Of a DNA stretch of 36,275 nucleotides, positions 24,675-32,636 are shown piece after piece. How positions within the stretch are numbered: position 1 is the stretch's first letter; each line of letters begins with the position of its first letter. Source of the stretch: Micromonospora yasonensis (GTDB taxonomy: Bacteria; Actinomycetota; Actinomycetes; Mycobacteriales; Micromonosporaceae); the NCBI RefSeq assembly GCF_026013475.1, contig NZ_JAPDPH010000053.1:1-36275 (forward strand), read 5' to 3'. A program made the position numbers and the translations under genes. The notes below the pieces were generated by a model. It was not told the DNA's origin. It did no database searches and saw only the letters and a program-made list of their open reading frames with translations.

Positions 24675-25580
24675 TCAACCCTTTACGCCAGATCCGATGT
24701 TGGTCGAGGTGAAGTGCTTCTGGAAGGCGACGAAGAGCGCCACGGCCGGGGCGGCCAGTACGCAGGCGCCGGCCAGGATCGCGCCATACGGGTTGGCGGT
24801 CCGCGCGGCGACGTTGGTCATGTAGTTGGCGAGCGACACGGCCAGGGGTTGCATGTCGGCCTGCTTGGTGATCAGGAACGGCCAGAGGAACTCGTTCCAC
24901 GGCCCGATGAACGTCAGGAGCACGGCGGTCAGCAGCGCCGGGCGGACCAGCGGCAGGGCGATCGACCACAGGATGCGGACCTCACCGGCTCCGTCGGTCC
25001 GGGCGGCGGCGAACAGGTCGTCGGGCAGTTGCAGGAAGAACTGCCGGAAGACGAAGACCGCCGTGGTGTTGATGGCGAACGGCAGGATCATGCCGAGATA
25101 GGAGTCGGCCAGGCCGTAGCTGCGCACGATGAGCACGTAGAGCGGGATCAGCAGCAGTTGGAACGGCACCACCTGGACCAGCAGCACCAGGGCGAACAGC
25201 GTGCCCCGCCCACGGAAGCGGAGCCGGGCCAGGGCGTAGCCGGCCAGTACGCCGAAGACCACCGTGCCGAGGATGACGCCGCCGGTGAAGATGCCGGAGT
25301 TGACCAGCGACTGGAGCAGGTCGACCCGCTCGTTGATGTCGCGGTAGTTGCCGAGGGTGAGGTTCGTCGACGGGAGGGCGCCGGCGGGCGAGGTGTCCGG
25401 CTCGGCCTGCAGCGATCCGATGAGCATGTAGTAGAACGGGAAGAGGAACGCCACCGCGCCGGCGGCGAGCAGGACCGGGCGCAGCACGGTCCAGCCACGG
25501 CCGGACGCCCGTCCGGCCGCAGCCTGGGTGCCGCGCCGCCGCACGGGACGCGGCGCGATGTCGGGCACGACGCGGGTCAT
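24675..25580 (-). CDS. ABC sugar importer, MalG-type permease (LacI operon)
   Basis: The 301-residue membrane protein begins with a basic Arg/Pro-rich tail. Its first helix is VLRPVLLAAGAVAFLFPFYYML; further helices include IFTGGVILGTVVFGVLAGYALARL. The EAA loop reads LFAAARTDGAGEVRILWSIALP, and the C-terminus ends QKHFTSTNIGSGVKG, typical for MalG-like proteins. It starts one base after the stop of its MalF-type partner. As in the other importer of this window, no ATPase gene is linked. Confidence 0.9.
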   Translation of the reverse strand: MTRVVPDIAPRPVRRRGTQAAAGRASGRGWTVLRPVLLAAGAVAFLFPFYYMLIGSLQAEPDTSPAGALPSTNLTLGNYRDINERVDLLQSLVNSGIFTGGVILGTVVFGVLAGYALARLRFRGRGTLFALVLLVQVVPFQLLLIPLYVLIVRSYGLADSYLGMILPFAINTTAVFVFRQFFLQLPDDLFAAARTDGAGEVRILWSIALPLVRPALLTAVLLTFIGPWNEFLWPFLITKQADMQPLAVSLANYMTNVAARTANPYGAILAGACVLAAPAVALFVAFQKHFTSTNIGSGVKG

Positions 25581-25581
25581 G

Positions 25582-26508
25582 TCAGGGCCTCTCCAGGATC
25601 CGCCGGTTGATCAGTGAGACGGTGACGACCCCGATCACGAGCAGCACGCCGATGGCGGCCGCGACATCCGGCTGCCCCTGCTCGATGCCGCGCTGGTACA
25701 TCAGCAGGACCGGCGAGGCGGAGGCGCCGTTCGGCCCGCCGCCGCCGGTGAGCAGGTACGGCTCGGTGAACATGTTCGCGCCGGTGATGGTCGCCACGAT
25801 CACGACGAGCGTGGTGGCGGGGCGGACGGCCGGCACGGTCACCGAACGGAACCGCTGCCAACGGTTGGCCCCGTCCACCGCCGCCGACTCGTACAGTTCG
25901 TTCGGCACGTTCTGCAGTGCGGCCAGGTAGAGCAGGATGAAGAAGCCGAGTTGTTTCCAGGCGACGTAGATCGCGACGGTCGGCATCGCCAGGTGCTCGC
26001 TGACCAGCCAGGACGGGTCCGGTGCCAGCGGGCCGAGCAGCTTGTTGACCAGGCCGCCGGAGTTGAACAGGAACAGCCACACGCCCACCACCGCGACGCT
26101 CGCGGTCACGTACGGCACGTAGTAGGCCACCCGGAGGAAGGTGCGCCCGCGGATGGCGCCGTTGAGCGCGGTCGCCAGCAGCAGTGCCAGGACCGTCGTG
26201 AGCGGCACGTTGATCAGGAGGAACACGATGATGTTCCCGAACGCCTGGCGTACGGCGGGATCACTGAGGACGGCGGTGTAGTTCGCCAGCCCGACGAACG
26301 GCCGGTCGACCGGTACGCCCGGCGCGGTGAAGAAGTAGTCGTGGAAGCTGATCCACACCGCGAACCCGAACGGGTAGGCGAACACCAGCGCGAGGAACGC
26401 CGCGTACGGCGCGACGAGAACCGCGCCGACCGGGTGGCGGCCGAGAACGGCCGCCACCCAGCGCTGCGGGCCGCGCCGGGATGCGTCCCGACTGAGCGGC
26501 CCGGTCAT
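25582..26508 (-). CDS. ABC sugar importer, MalF-type permease (LacI operon)
   Basis: The 308-residue protein starts at ATG 26508, overlapping the lipoprotein stop as ATGA. It has six predicted membrane helices (HPVGAVLVAPYAAFLALVFAY and FGNIIVFLLINVPLTTVLALLL are the first two) and the EAA loop LYESAAVDGANRWQRFRSVTVP. Length and layout match MalF-type sugar permeases that pair with a MalG-type partner, here encoded immediately downstream. Confidence 0.9.
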   Translation of the reverse strand: MTGPLSRDASRRGPQRWVAAVLGRHPVGAVLVAPYAAFLALVFAYPFGFAVWISFHDYFFTAPGVPVDRPFVGLANYTAVLSDPAVRQAFGNIIVFLLINVPLTTVLALLLATALNGAIRGRTFLRVAYYVPYVTASVAVVGVWLFLFNSGGLVNKLLGPLAPDPSWLVSEHLAMPTVAIYVAWKQLGFFILLYLAALQNVPNELYESAAVDGANRWQRFRSVTVPAVRPATTLVVIVATITGANMFTEPYLLTGGGGPNGASASPVLLMYQRGIEQGQPDVAAAIGVLLVIGVVTVSLINRRILERP

Positions 26509-27791
26509 CAGGACTGCCCGGCCAGCCCGGTGGCCTTCTTCGCGGCCTCGGAGAACGCCTCCGCCACCGGCCGCTTGCCGAAGATCACCGACTCGGAGTA
26601 CGCGTCCCGGAACGTCTGCCAGATGGTGATGGAGTTGGCCGTGTTCGGCACCTCGACGGTGCGCCCGGCCTGGTCGGCGAAGGCCTTGTAGGCCGGGTTC
26701 TTGGTGAAGTAGTCCGGGTAGGTCGACGGCAGGTCGGCCCGCAGCGGCATCTGGCCGGTGGCCTCCAGCAGAGCCCCGTCCTGCTCCTTGCTGGTGGCGA
26801 ACTTCAGCACCTCCCATGCGGTGGCGCGGTTCTTGCAGGCCGAGTACATGGCGACGTTCTTGGCATCGCTGAAGGTCTTGACCTCGGCCGCCGGCTTGCC
26901 CGTGGAGGTCGGCACCGGCGCGGCGCCCCACTTCACCTTCTTGCCGTACACGGCGATCGCCCACGGGCCGACGATGGCCATGGCGGCCTTGCCGTCGGCG
27001 AACGAGTCGCCGTTGTACTTCTCCTTCGGCGCGAGGCCCTCGTCGTAGAGCTTCTTCCAGAACTCCGCGACCCGCAGGCCCTCCGGCGAGTCGAACTGGG
27101 CCTTGCCGTTCTCCACCAGTTGCTTGCCGCCGGTCTCCGCGGCGAACAGCGGGTAGAAGTCGAACCACGACTGGAAGAACTCGCTGCTCGGGGCCGGGTA
27201 GATCGCGGCTGGCGCGGCGCCGGACGACTTGATCTTCCGAGCGGTGGCGAGGAACTCGTCGTACGTGGCGAGCGGCGGGTTGTCCGCGTTGACGCCGGCC
27301 TTCGCGAGGATGTCCTTGTTGTAGAAGATCATCACCGGGTTGGACTTCCACGGAATCTGGTAGAACTTGCCGTCGGGGGACTTGTACTGGTCGGCGGCGG
27401 CACCGGTGCGCTGCTTGATGTAGTCGGCGGCTCCGTCGAAGCTGTCGAGCGCCACAAGCCCGCCCTGCTTCTGGAACTGCGGCACGGCGGCCGGGGCGGT
27501 GTTGAAGATCAGGCACGGGGCGTTGCCGGCGGTGATCGCGGCGCCGATGACCTCCTCCGAGGACTTGCCGGCCGGGATCTCCTGCGCGGTGATCTTCTGA
27601 TCGGCGTGCTGGCCGTTCCACGCCTCGACCATCGCGTTACCCCAGGCCAGCTCCTCCTTGTTGTTCGACAGCCAGATGGTGATCGGCCCCTTGGCCGAGG
27701 AGTCGGCCTTGGTGCCGGAGCCGCCGTCACCGCACGCTGCGGTGAGCCCGAGGGAGAGGACGAGGAAGGCGGCGGGGACGGTACGTCTCAT
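26508..27791 (-). CDS. ABC sugar importer, substrate-binding lipoprotein (LacI operon)
   Basis: The 427-residue protein starts at ATG 27791. Its signal MRRTVPAAFLVLSLGLTAAC ends in the lipobox LTAAC, with the lipidated Cys at residue 20, then a Gly/Ser linker. The mature part is a family 1 solute-binding protein: ITIWLSNNKEELAWGNAMVEAWN, QIPWKSNPVMIFYNKDILAKAG in the hinge region, DGKAAMAIVGPWAIAVYGK, and the end ESVIFGKRPVAEAFSEAAKKA. Clustering with GH130 and GH13 enzymes suggests an oligosaccharide with mannose or glucose as ligand. The gap to the regulator gene (68 bp) shows no clear promoter, so expression probably comes from the lacI promoter. Confidence 0.9.
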   Translation of the reverse strand: MRRTVPAAFLVLSLGLTAACGDGGSGTKADSSAKGPITIWLSNNKEELAWGNAMVEAWNGQHADQKITAQEIPAGKSSEEVIGAAITAGNAPCLIFNTAPAAVPQFQKQGGLVALDSFDGAADYIKQRTGAAADQYKSPDGKFYQIPWKSNPVMIFYNKDILAKAGVNADNPPLATYDEFLATARKIKSSGAAPAAIYPAPSSEFFQSWFDFYPLFAAETGGKQLVENGKAQFDSPEGLRVAEFWKKLYDEGLAPKEKYNGDSFADGKAAMAIVGPWAIAVYGKKVKWGAAPVPTSTGKPAAEVKTFSDAKNVAMYSACKNRATAWEVLKFATSKEQDGALLEATGQMPLRADLPSTYPDYFTKNPAYKAFADQAGRTVEVPNTANSITIWQTFRDAYSESVIFGKRPVAEAFSEAAKKATGLAGQS

Positions 27792-27859
27792 GTCGATCTC
27801 CGATCTCGACTGCCGTGACGGTGCGCCGGGCCGGGGCGAGGCAACGCCCGGAGGACTGG

Positions 27860-28906
27860 TCACGGCTGTTGGTGTGGGTGTGGTGTGGGTGGTGGAGCCG
27901 TGGAGCCGCGGACGACGAGCTGCGCCGGAGGCATCTCGACGTCCGCGCCGCCGTCGCCGTCGATGAGGTCGAGGAGGGTACGGGCGGCGACCCGGCCCCA
28001 CCCCGACGGATCGGTCCGGACGCTGGTCAGCGACGGGCTGATGTGGGCGGCCAGTTCGGTGTCGTCGAAGCCGGTGACGGAGAGCCGGCCCGGGACGTCG
28101 ACGCCGCGTTCCCGGGCCACCGCCATGCCGGCCATCGCCATCACGTCGTTGGAGTAGATGATCGCCGTCGGCGGATCGGCCAGGTCGAGCAGCTGATGGG
28201 TGGCCCGGGCTCCGCCGGCCGCCGAGAAGTCGGAGGACACGCACGGCCCCGGCGGCAGCCCGGCAGCCCGCAGCGCGATCTCCCACGCGTCCCGCCGGGC
28301 GGCGCCGTGCAGGAAGTGCTCCGGGCCGGCAACGTGCGCGACGTGCCGGTGCCCCAGCTCCACCAGGTGGTTGACCGCGGCGGCGATCCCCGGCTGGTCG
28401 TCGACCAGCACCGCCGGGAACGGACTGGCCACGTCGGGACGGCCGAGGGTGACGGCGGGCAGCCGCAGCTGCCCCAGCAGGGCGATCCGTGGATCGGCGA
28501 CCCGGAGGTCCAGGAGGAAGACCCCGTCCACCCGGCCGTCGGCGGCCAGCCGCCGATAGCCGTCCTCCTCCGCCCGCCGGTTGGTGACCACCTGCAGGAC
28601 CAGCGCCTGGTTCCGTTCGGCCAGGACGCGTTCCACCCCGGCGATGAAGGCGGGGAAGAACGGGTCGGCGCCGAGCAGTTCCGGCGCGCGGGCGAGCACC
28701 AGACCGACGGCGAAGGCCCGGGAGGCGGACAGGGCGCGCGCCCGGTGGCTCGGGGTCCAGCCCAGTTCCTTCGCCGCCGCCAGGATCCGCTGGCGGGTCT
28801 CCTCCGCGACCCCGGGCCGGCCGTTGAGCGCGAAGGAGACCGCTCCCTTGGAGACGCCCGCGGCACGGGCGACGTCGGTGATCGTCGGTCGACGTTGCCT
28901 GACCAA
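27860..28906 (-). CDS. LacI-family transcriptional regulator
   Basis: I place the start at TTG 28906 because AAGGAGG lies five bases upstream and the encoded start, VRQRRPTITDVARAAGVSK, begins exactly at the helix-turn-helix as in other LacI proteins; the open frame reaches 29026 but would run through the operators. The protein is 348 residues. The DNA-binding part (residues 6-60) includes GAVSFALNGRPGVAEETRQRIL and the hinge helix SHRARALSASR. The remainder is a periplasmic-binding-protein-like sensor (AVGLVLARAP, VDGVFLLDLR, TAIIYSNDVMAMAGM). It is the first gene of the operon it probably controls. Confidence 0.92.
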   Translation of the reverse strand: MVRQRRPTITDVARAAGVSKGAVSFALNGRPGVAEETRQRILAAAKELGWTPSHRARALSASRAFAVGLVLARAPELLGADPFFPAFIAGVERVLAERNQALVLQVVTNRRAEEDGYRRLAADGRVDGVFLLDLRVADPRIALLGQLRLPAVTLGRPDVASPFPAVLVDDQPGIAAAVNHLVELGHRHVAHVAGPEHFLHGAARRDAWEIALRAAGLPPGPCVSSDFSAAGGARATHQLLDLADPPTAIIYSNDVMAMAGMAVARERGVDVPGRLSVTGFDDTELAAHISPSLTSVRTDPSGWGRVAARTLLDLIDGDGGADVEMPPAQLVVRGSTAPPPTPHPHQQP

Positions 28907-28947
28907 CGTGGCCTCCTTCCGTGCCGGTGGGGATGCGGTCCACGTCA

Positions 28948-28993
28948 CTAAACCGGTTTGAAGGATGCTAGACCGGTTTAGCGGATGGATCAA
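28948..28993 (-). promoter_or_regulatory. Promoter and two LacI operators of the GH130 operon
   Basis: Two similar palindromes share the ACCGGT core: 28948-28961 (core AAACCGGTTT at 28950-28959) and 28967-28982 (GCTAGACC-GGTTTAGC, one mismatch). Their centres are 20 bp apart, two helical turns. On the minus strand -35 TTGATC (28993-28988), a 17-nt spacer and -10 TAGCAT (28970-28965) form a good promoter. The second palindrome lies between -35 and -10, and the first just past the start site, which fits repression by the LacI protein translated from 28906. Confidence 0.75.
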
Positions 28994-29012
28994 TAGCCGT
29001 CGCTCGACGTCC

Positions 29013-29628
29013 TTACCTCGCCTCACGCCGCGGCCCCTCAGCTAGAACGAGTGAGTCCAGGTCGTATGCCGCGTAGTCGGCCATCACCAGCGTCCCGCTC
29101 CGCCGCACCTGCTCGGCGACCGTCGCCTGCCCGATCGGTGGCAGGGGCGGTCGCGGTGATGCCGGCTTCGCCGTCCGGGACGGGTTGGGGACGGGCACGT
29201 CGGACGGGGGCATTACCGGATCACCGGTCGGGTCGTGGGTCGCCGCCGGTACCGCATTCGACGGCAGGCTGGTCGACGGTACGGGAGCCGGGCCCGCGGT
29301 GAGCGCCGTGGGCGGCGGCGACGCGGAGACGGCCGGGGCCGCACCGACCCCTCTCCCCGTACAAGGTAGACAGCCGCCGTTGGCCGCCGATGGTAGGCGC
29401 CGCCGGCAAGCCCGCGAATGCCGCCGGGCCAGCCGGAACGAGTGGTTCGGGACGTCGCCCTATCGATACCGGCAGGAGTCGCCCCGCAGGGCGGCGTCGG
29501 GCAGCGGCACCGCTGACGGGATGCCGGGCGGGGCACTTCGGCCGGCCGGGCCAGCGCCGTCAGCGCCGCGCCGAGCAACTGACGAGGAGCAGGCCCCAGC
29601 ACCGTCGCCGCGCCGCTCCGGCTGTCAC
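29013..29628 (-). pseudogene. Decayed gene for a secreted Pro/Ala-rich protein (tentative)
   Basis: Coding-like stretches with high third-position GC occur on the minus strand but in different frames. A start-like segment at GTG 29628, behind AGGGGGAG, gives MTAGAARRRCWGLLLVS; a neighbouring frame continues LLGAALTALARPAEVP, like a signal peptide; a third gives SAVPLPDAALRGDS before a TAG. The last frame is open from about 29450 to the stop at 29013 and encodes a Pro/Ala/Thr/Ser linker, then ATVAEQVRRSGTLVMADYAAYDLDSLV. No single frame connects them, so I read a gene broken by several frameshifts. The family is not recognised, and the alternative is noncoding DNA. Confidence 0.33.
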
Positions 29629-29737
29629 TGTCTCCCCCTGCGCCCAGGCCCATCCGGCTCGCCCGGCGCCCTGACGGCGGCGGGCGCAAGTCCGGCGCGC
29701 CCGGGCACGGCGGGACGCGCCGGGTGCGCGGACACGG

Positions 29738-29920
29738 TCAGCGGTTGGGGTTGCCCTGGTTGATACGCTTCTCCGCCGCCTGCTCGCCCTGCTGGACCTG
29801 CTTGTCGTACCGCTCGCCGGTGCGCTGGTCGACCTGCTGGCCCGCCTTCTGAACACCCTCGTCGGCCTGCTTCGGATGCTGCTTGGCCAGATCCTCGGCC
29901 TTGTCCGCGAAGTCACGCAT
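29738..29920 (-). CDS. MT0933-type antitoxin-like small protein
   Basis: The 60-residue protein starts at ATG 29920 behind GGAGGAGAGGAG. It is very hydrophilic: MRDFADKAEDLAKQHPKQAD, then EGVQKAGQQVDQRTGERYDKQVQQGEQAAEKR. The two-part repeat with D-x-G-x-x-K-A-G and RTG-x-(K/R)-Y-x-x-Q-V matches the MT0933 antitoxin family (PF14013), small proteins described in mycobacteria. No toxin-like gene is adjacent, so a toxin-antitoxin role is unproven; a stress-related lone protein is equally possible. Confidence 0.78.
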   Translation of the reverse strand: MRDFADKAEDLAKQHPKQADEGVQKAGQQVDQRTGERYDKQVQQGEQAAEKRINQGNPNR

Positions 29921-30425
29921 GTCCGGATCTCCTCTCCTCCGCCCGTGCCTTCCCCGCGACCAGAGGCACAAACAGAGTGCGGACCATCGAGATTGCCCGT
30001 TCGCTTCGCCCCATTTGTTCGCAAGGAACTGCCCAGTCGCATCGCGGGCAGGCCGGCTCGAAGTCACAACTTTGCGTGAACCGCAGAGCAGATTTGGGGT
30101 GCGCCGCCGATGGCGGTCGGTAATCGACGCTGTTGATCGGCCGCAAGCCCCCCGGAAATCCTCGGTTACCGTCGGTGAGTTCGCCGCAGACTGCACCATT
30201 CGCACTCATTGTGCGGCGGGGCCGGGCCGCCATACGATGACGTCCGTCTATAGCCGACGCGACCGGCGGAAGGCGCGTCGACCCGCACCTGCGCGCAGTT
30301 CATAAGCAGGCCCTACCCCCTCCCGATCGAAAGGCCCTGACCGCATCGAAGGTGAAGCCGCCCGGCCAGCAGCGCGGCGCGCTCGGCCGGGTGCAGTGAA
30401 TAACCCCTGTCCTCAGGAGGCGTGT
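29921..30425. other. 505-bp intergenic region with a leader hairpin
   Basis: No open frame here has convincing coding character. A somewhat AT-richer patch near 30065-30100 may hold promoters for the divergent flanking genes, but I cannot assign boxes. Just before the next gene a compound hairpin is clear: CCCGGCC (30361-30367) pairs with GGCCGGG (30385-30391), enclosing AGCGC/GCGCT (30371-30375 with 30379-30383). It ends 23 bases before the AGGAGG site and could influence translation. Confidence 0.4.
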
Positions 30426-31457
30426 GTGCGATCCGATCCCGTAAGCAGAAGATTCCCGCGGTGGCGGGGCGTGGGCCGGGTTCGGCCGGCGCGACTGTTG
30501 GCCGTGGCGTTGGCCACCGTATTGATGGTTCCGCTAGGGGCCGCCTCAGCCTCGGCCGCCGGTACCGCTGGCGCCGCCGGTGCCGGTGGACAGGTGCCGG
30601 CATCGCTGAACGCGGGGGCCGGTGCGCCCACGGGCGTGACGGTCCTGGCGGCGTCCGCCGCCGCGACGGTCTGTGCCAAGGTGGCCGCCAAGGCCGGCTT
30701 CTCGTACACCGCGAACGTCAGCACCTCTGCCGGTAACGTCCGGCAGATCGTGGTCGCCGTGGCGATCGCCATGGCCGAGTCAGGCTGCAACCCGTCGGCG
30801 ACGGGCCAGAACCCCGGCTCGATCGACCGGGGCCTGTGGCAGATCAACAACTACTGGCACCCCGAGGTCAGTGACGCCTGCGCCTACCAGGTCCAGTGCA
30901 ACGCCAACGCGGCGTGGAACATCTCCAGCCACGGCAGCAACTGGACCCCGTGGTCGACGTACAACAACGGGGCGTGGAAGACCTACCTGGACACGGCGCG
31001 CACCGCCATCACCGGGTTTTCCTTCCAGCTGAAGAACCGGGGCGCCGGCACCTGCCTGGACGCCATCTCGTCCGACGTACGCAACGGCGGCCGGATCGCC
31101 CAGTGGCCCTGCAACAGCAGCGACACCTACCAGCAGTGGCGCGTGGTGGTCGGTGCGAACAACTACAACCCGGTGCTCCAGAACGTCGGTACCGGCACGT
31201 GCCTGGACGCCGTCGCGTCCGACGTACGCAACGGCGGGGCGATCGTCCAGTGGGCCTGCAACACCACCGGCGATTCCTACCAGCGGTGGTGGTTCTCGGG
31301 CAGCGGGCAGCTCAACACCAACGGCGACGCCAACGCCGGACTGCACAACGCCGGTTCCGGGACGTGCCTGGACGCCAACGCATCGGACGTCGGCCAGAAC
31401 GGCTCCATCATCCAGTGGGCTTGCTCCGGCAGCGACCTCTTCCAGCTGTGGAACTGA
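30426..31457 (+). CDS. Secreted lysozyme-like protein with C-terminal ricin-type lectin domain
   Basis: The start is GTG 30426, six bases after AGGAGG, giving 343 residues; the frame extends to GTG 30396, but that would place the ribosome-binding site inside the gene. A basic N-terminus and hydrophobic helix (RLLAVALATVLMVPLGAASA) form a Sec signal with likely cleavage near residue 45. Residues about 80-195 are lysozyme-like: AVAIAMAESGCNPSA with candidate catalytic Glu 118, then GSIDRGLWQINNYWHPE. Residues 198-343 form a ricin beta-trefoil of three repeats, each with GTCLDA and a Q-x-W end (QQW, QRW, QLW). It probably cleaves peptidoglycan while the lectin part binds a glycan. Two hairpins follow. 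Confidence 0.88.
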   Translation: MRSDPVSRRFPRWRGVGRVRPARLLAVALATVLMVPLGAASASAAGTAGAAGAGGQVPASLNAGAGAPTGVTVLAASAAATVCAKVAAKAGFSYTANVSTSAGNVRQIVVAVAIAMAESGCNPSATGQNPGSIDRGLWQINNYWHPEVSDACAYQVQCNANAAWNISSHGSNWTPWSTYNNGAWKTYLDTARTAITGFSFQLKNRGAGTCLDAISSDVRNGGRIAQWPCNSSDTYQQWRVVVGANNYNPVLQNVGTGTCLDAVASDVRNGGAIVQWACNTTGDSYQRWWFSGSGQLNTNGDANAGLHNAGSGTCLDANASDVGQNGSIIQWACSGSDLFQLWN

Positions 31458-31471
31458 CCGCGTGACAACAG

Positions 31472-31501
31472 GCCCCGCGGGCTGACCTGCCTGCGGGGCC
31501 C
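31472..31501 (+). terminator. Strong terminator hairpin after the lysozyme-lectin gene
   Basis: GGCCCCGC (31472-31479) pairs perfectly with GCGGGGCC (31494-31501), and the inner GGGC/GCCT extends the stem to 12 bp, leaving a TGACCT loop. It lies 14 bases after the stop codon. Confidence 0.78.
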
Positions 31502-31531
31502 CAGCTGGCCAGGCGACCAAGACGCGAAAGT

Positions 31532-31563
31532 GAGAGCCCCCGACGTCGGTGTCGCGGGCTCTC
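31532..31563 (+). terminator. Second terminator hairpin
   Basis: GAGAGCCC (31532-31539) pairs perfectly with GGGCTCTC (31556-31563). The 16-nt loop contains CCGACGTCGG, itself self-complementary. With the hairpin at 31472 it makes a tandem terminator. Confidence 0.65.
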
Positions 31564-31822
31564 GCATGCACAGGTGGCCTACCCGACCGGCGGCGCCGGG
31601 TAGACGGCGGTCGTGCCGCAGTAGCTGGGCAGCAGAGCGGTGTCACGAAGCAAACATTGGCGAGTATATATGTTCATCTTCAATCGGATGGCCGCAGTTC
31701 CGTTCGCGACTCATCGGACATCGATTGTGAATTAGGGGTAGCGCATCGCCGTCCATCGTTGGATGATTGCCGCCGACGTACGGCTTATCCCGATCTGCTG
31801 ACGCCACTCGAAGGACTGCTGC
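31564..31822. other. AT-richer leader before the dioxygenase-like gene
   Basis: This stretch separates the tandem terminator from the cassette at 31823. It is unusually AT-rich for the window in two places: 31648-31685 (includes GAGTATATATGTTCA) and 31718-31740 (includes GATTGTGAATTAGG). These probably hold the promoter of the three-gene cassette, but I cannot fix -35 and -10 boxes. No gene seen. Confidence 0.35.
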
Positions 31823-32527
31823 GTGAAGCGTGAACATGCCCCTGTGCTGCCGGGCACCGCTGCTACGGACTACGCGCGATATATGCGTACGGATGAACTG
31901 CTCAGCCTGCAACGGTCCTCGGCGGAGATGATTCACCGTGACGAACTGCTCTTTCAGGTGGTGCACCAGTCCGCCGAGCTGTGGCTGAAGCTCGCGGCGG
32001 CCGACCTGACCGAGGCAACCGCCCGGGTGGATGCCGGGGACCTGGCGACGGCCGAAACACTGCTGGTCCGCGCGACACTCGCCGTGCGGCTGGTCACCGA
32101 CGATCTCGAGATGTTCCGGCATCTGTCGCCGGTGGACTTCCAGGCGATGCAGCCGGCGCTGGGCAACGGCTCCGGTGCCGAATCGCCCGGTTGGCACCGG
32201 GTCCAGGCGGCCAGCCGGCAGCTGGGACGCGCGTTCGCCGACCACCTTGCCGCACAGGGGATCCCGGCGGCGGCACTGTGCCCGACGGACCCGGCGGATC
32301 CGGTGCACCGGCTCGCCGAGGCGATGGTGGACTGGGACGAGCAGGTGTCGCTGTGGCGGTTCCGGCACTACCAGGTGGCCCTGCGGGTCGGGGGCCACGC
32401 GCCGGCCGGCACTCCGGGCAGCAAGGCCACCCTGCTCGGCAAACTCATCGGGCACCGGTTCTTCCCGGACCTGTGGCAGGCCCGACTCCGCCCCACGGGC
32501 GACGGGCCCGGCACCGCCCAGCCCTGA
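31823..32527 (+). CDS. Tryptophan 2,3-dioxygenase-superfamily haem protein, divergent
   Basis: The 234-residue protein starts at GTG 31823 with GAAGGA upstream; it is shorter than typical bacterial dioxygenases (about 260-290). It keeps YMRTDELLSLQ, the LLFQVVHQSAELWLKL helix with F44 and H48 (the pocket His pair position), and WRFRHYQVALRVGGH with the probable haem-ligand His 182, then RFFPDLWQ. Two residues that hold the substrate in Xanthomonas dioxygenase differ: the pocket Tyr is F106 and the carboxylate-binding Arg is Q110. The GTGGSSG loop is changed to AGTPGSK. It may open the indole ring of tryptophan or a modified tryptophan, or act as an oxygenase of the MarE kind. It leads a cassette with a PLP enzyme and a methyltransferase. 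Confidence 0.78.
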   Translation: MKREHAPVLPGTAATDYARYMRTDELLSLQRSSAEMIHRDELLFQVVHQSAELWLKLAAADLTEATARVDAGDLATAETLLVRATLAVRLVTDDLEMFRHLSPVDFQAMQPALGNGSGAESPGWHRVQAASRQLGRAFADHLAAQGIPAAALCPTDPADPVHRLAEAMVDWDEQVSLWRFRHYQVALRVGGHAPAGTPGSKATLLGKLIGHRFFPDLWQARLRPTGDGPGTAQP

Positions 32528-32636
32528 CCATCCGCGCGCCTTTCCTTACCCGGCATTGCTGGACGAATTCCCTCGGCTTGGCAGCCACTTTGTCGACCGA
32601 TCCCCGCCCGATCAATCCGACCGGAGGCTATTCCGC

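Noticed and set aside
29185..29763. Plus-strand 192-codon open frame
   Set aside because: Composition is random-like Gly/Ala/Pro/Arg, with no ribosome-binding site or motif; the minus strand has the better coding signal.
30345..30425. Resemblance to a c-di-AMP (ydaO) riboswitch before the lysozyme-like gene, because of GGTGAAGCCG and the following hairpin
   Set aside because: Such riboswitches often precede wall-lytic genes, but other conserved blocks (GGGGAACC-like and GCTAACC-like) are absent. Only the hairpin is reported.
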